A stretch of DNA of 21,621 bases, from contig CAKSRS010000047.1 of the NCBI GenBank assembly GCA_934487205.1, positions 1 to 21,621 of the forward strand, read 5' to 3'. A program made the position numbers and the translations under genes. Of this stretch, positions 21,620 to 21,621 are shown in pieces; position 1 is the stretch's first letter; each line of letters starts with the position of its first letter. The notes beneath the pieces are model-generated. The model was not told where the DNA came from. It worked only from the letters and a program-made list of their open reading frames with translations, and made no database searches. This DNA comes from an uncultured Clostridia bacterium. Lineage in GTDB: Bacteria; Bacillota; Clostridia; UBA1381.

Positions 21620-21621
21620 TT

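Overview
The window reads as a chromosomal segment of a low-to-moderate GC Bacillota, most likely an anaerobic member of the Clostridia. The signs are strong AAGGAGG-type ribosome binding sites, consensus sigma-A promoters, an agr quorum-sensing locus, an SLH-domain surface protein, a secreted protein with copper-amine-oxidase-like repeats, and a TagO/WecB-type wall-polymer pathway. No rRNA, prophage, transposase or CRISPR array was seen. Genus cannot be fixed from the sequence.

Layout. (1) 2-3266, plus strand: the end of an AgrC-like GHKL sensor kinase, a terminator, a promoter carrying a 9-bp direct repeat spaced 21 bp (candidate LytTR response-regulator site), agrB, agrD, and a secreted SLH protein. 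(2) 3334-4260, minus: a DUF1275/YoaK-like membrane protein and a small membrane protein, divergent from a LysR-type regulator (4466-5350, plus) whose leader folds into a long hairpin. (3) 5347-12403, minus: gltX, glnS, a PLP aminotransferase and trpS form one tight operon behind a consensus promoter; a repeat-filled gap separates them from tagO. (4) 12757-13785, plus: an unrecognised propeller-like protein with a C-terminal coiled coil. (5) 14010-19558, minus: wecB, a GtrB-like glycosyltransferase, a 114-bp tandem repeat array, gtrA and a large secreted protein. (6) 19759-20094, plus: a small cysteine-rich protein. (7) 20243-21100, minus: a sugar-nucleotide-type nucleotidyltransferase. (8) 21221-21619, plus: a promoter and a tRNA cluster Val-Asp-Phe-Gly that reaches the window edge.

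How it fits together. tagO, wecB (ManNAc supply), gtrB/gtrA and the nucleotidyltransferase are all cell-envelope polysaccharide functions. SLH proteins commonly bind such secondary wall polymers, so the agr locus with its SLH neighbour may link cell density to surface composition (inference).

The least explained signal is a family of long quasi-palindromes in the gaps after trpS, after the propeller gene and the large secreted protein, and after gtrB. They share an apex of the form GCGTAC-N4-GTAC(G/T)C, while their arms differ from locus to locus. At trpS and gtrB the outer arm is an inverted copy of the last bases of the adjacent gene. Two of the loci are tandemly amplified, with 107-bp and 114-bp periods.
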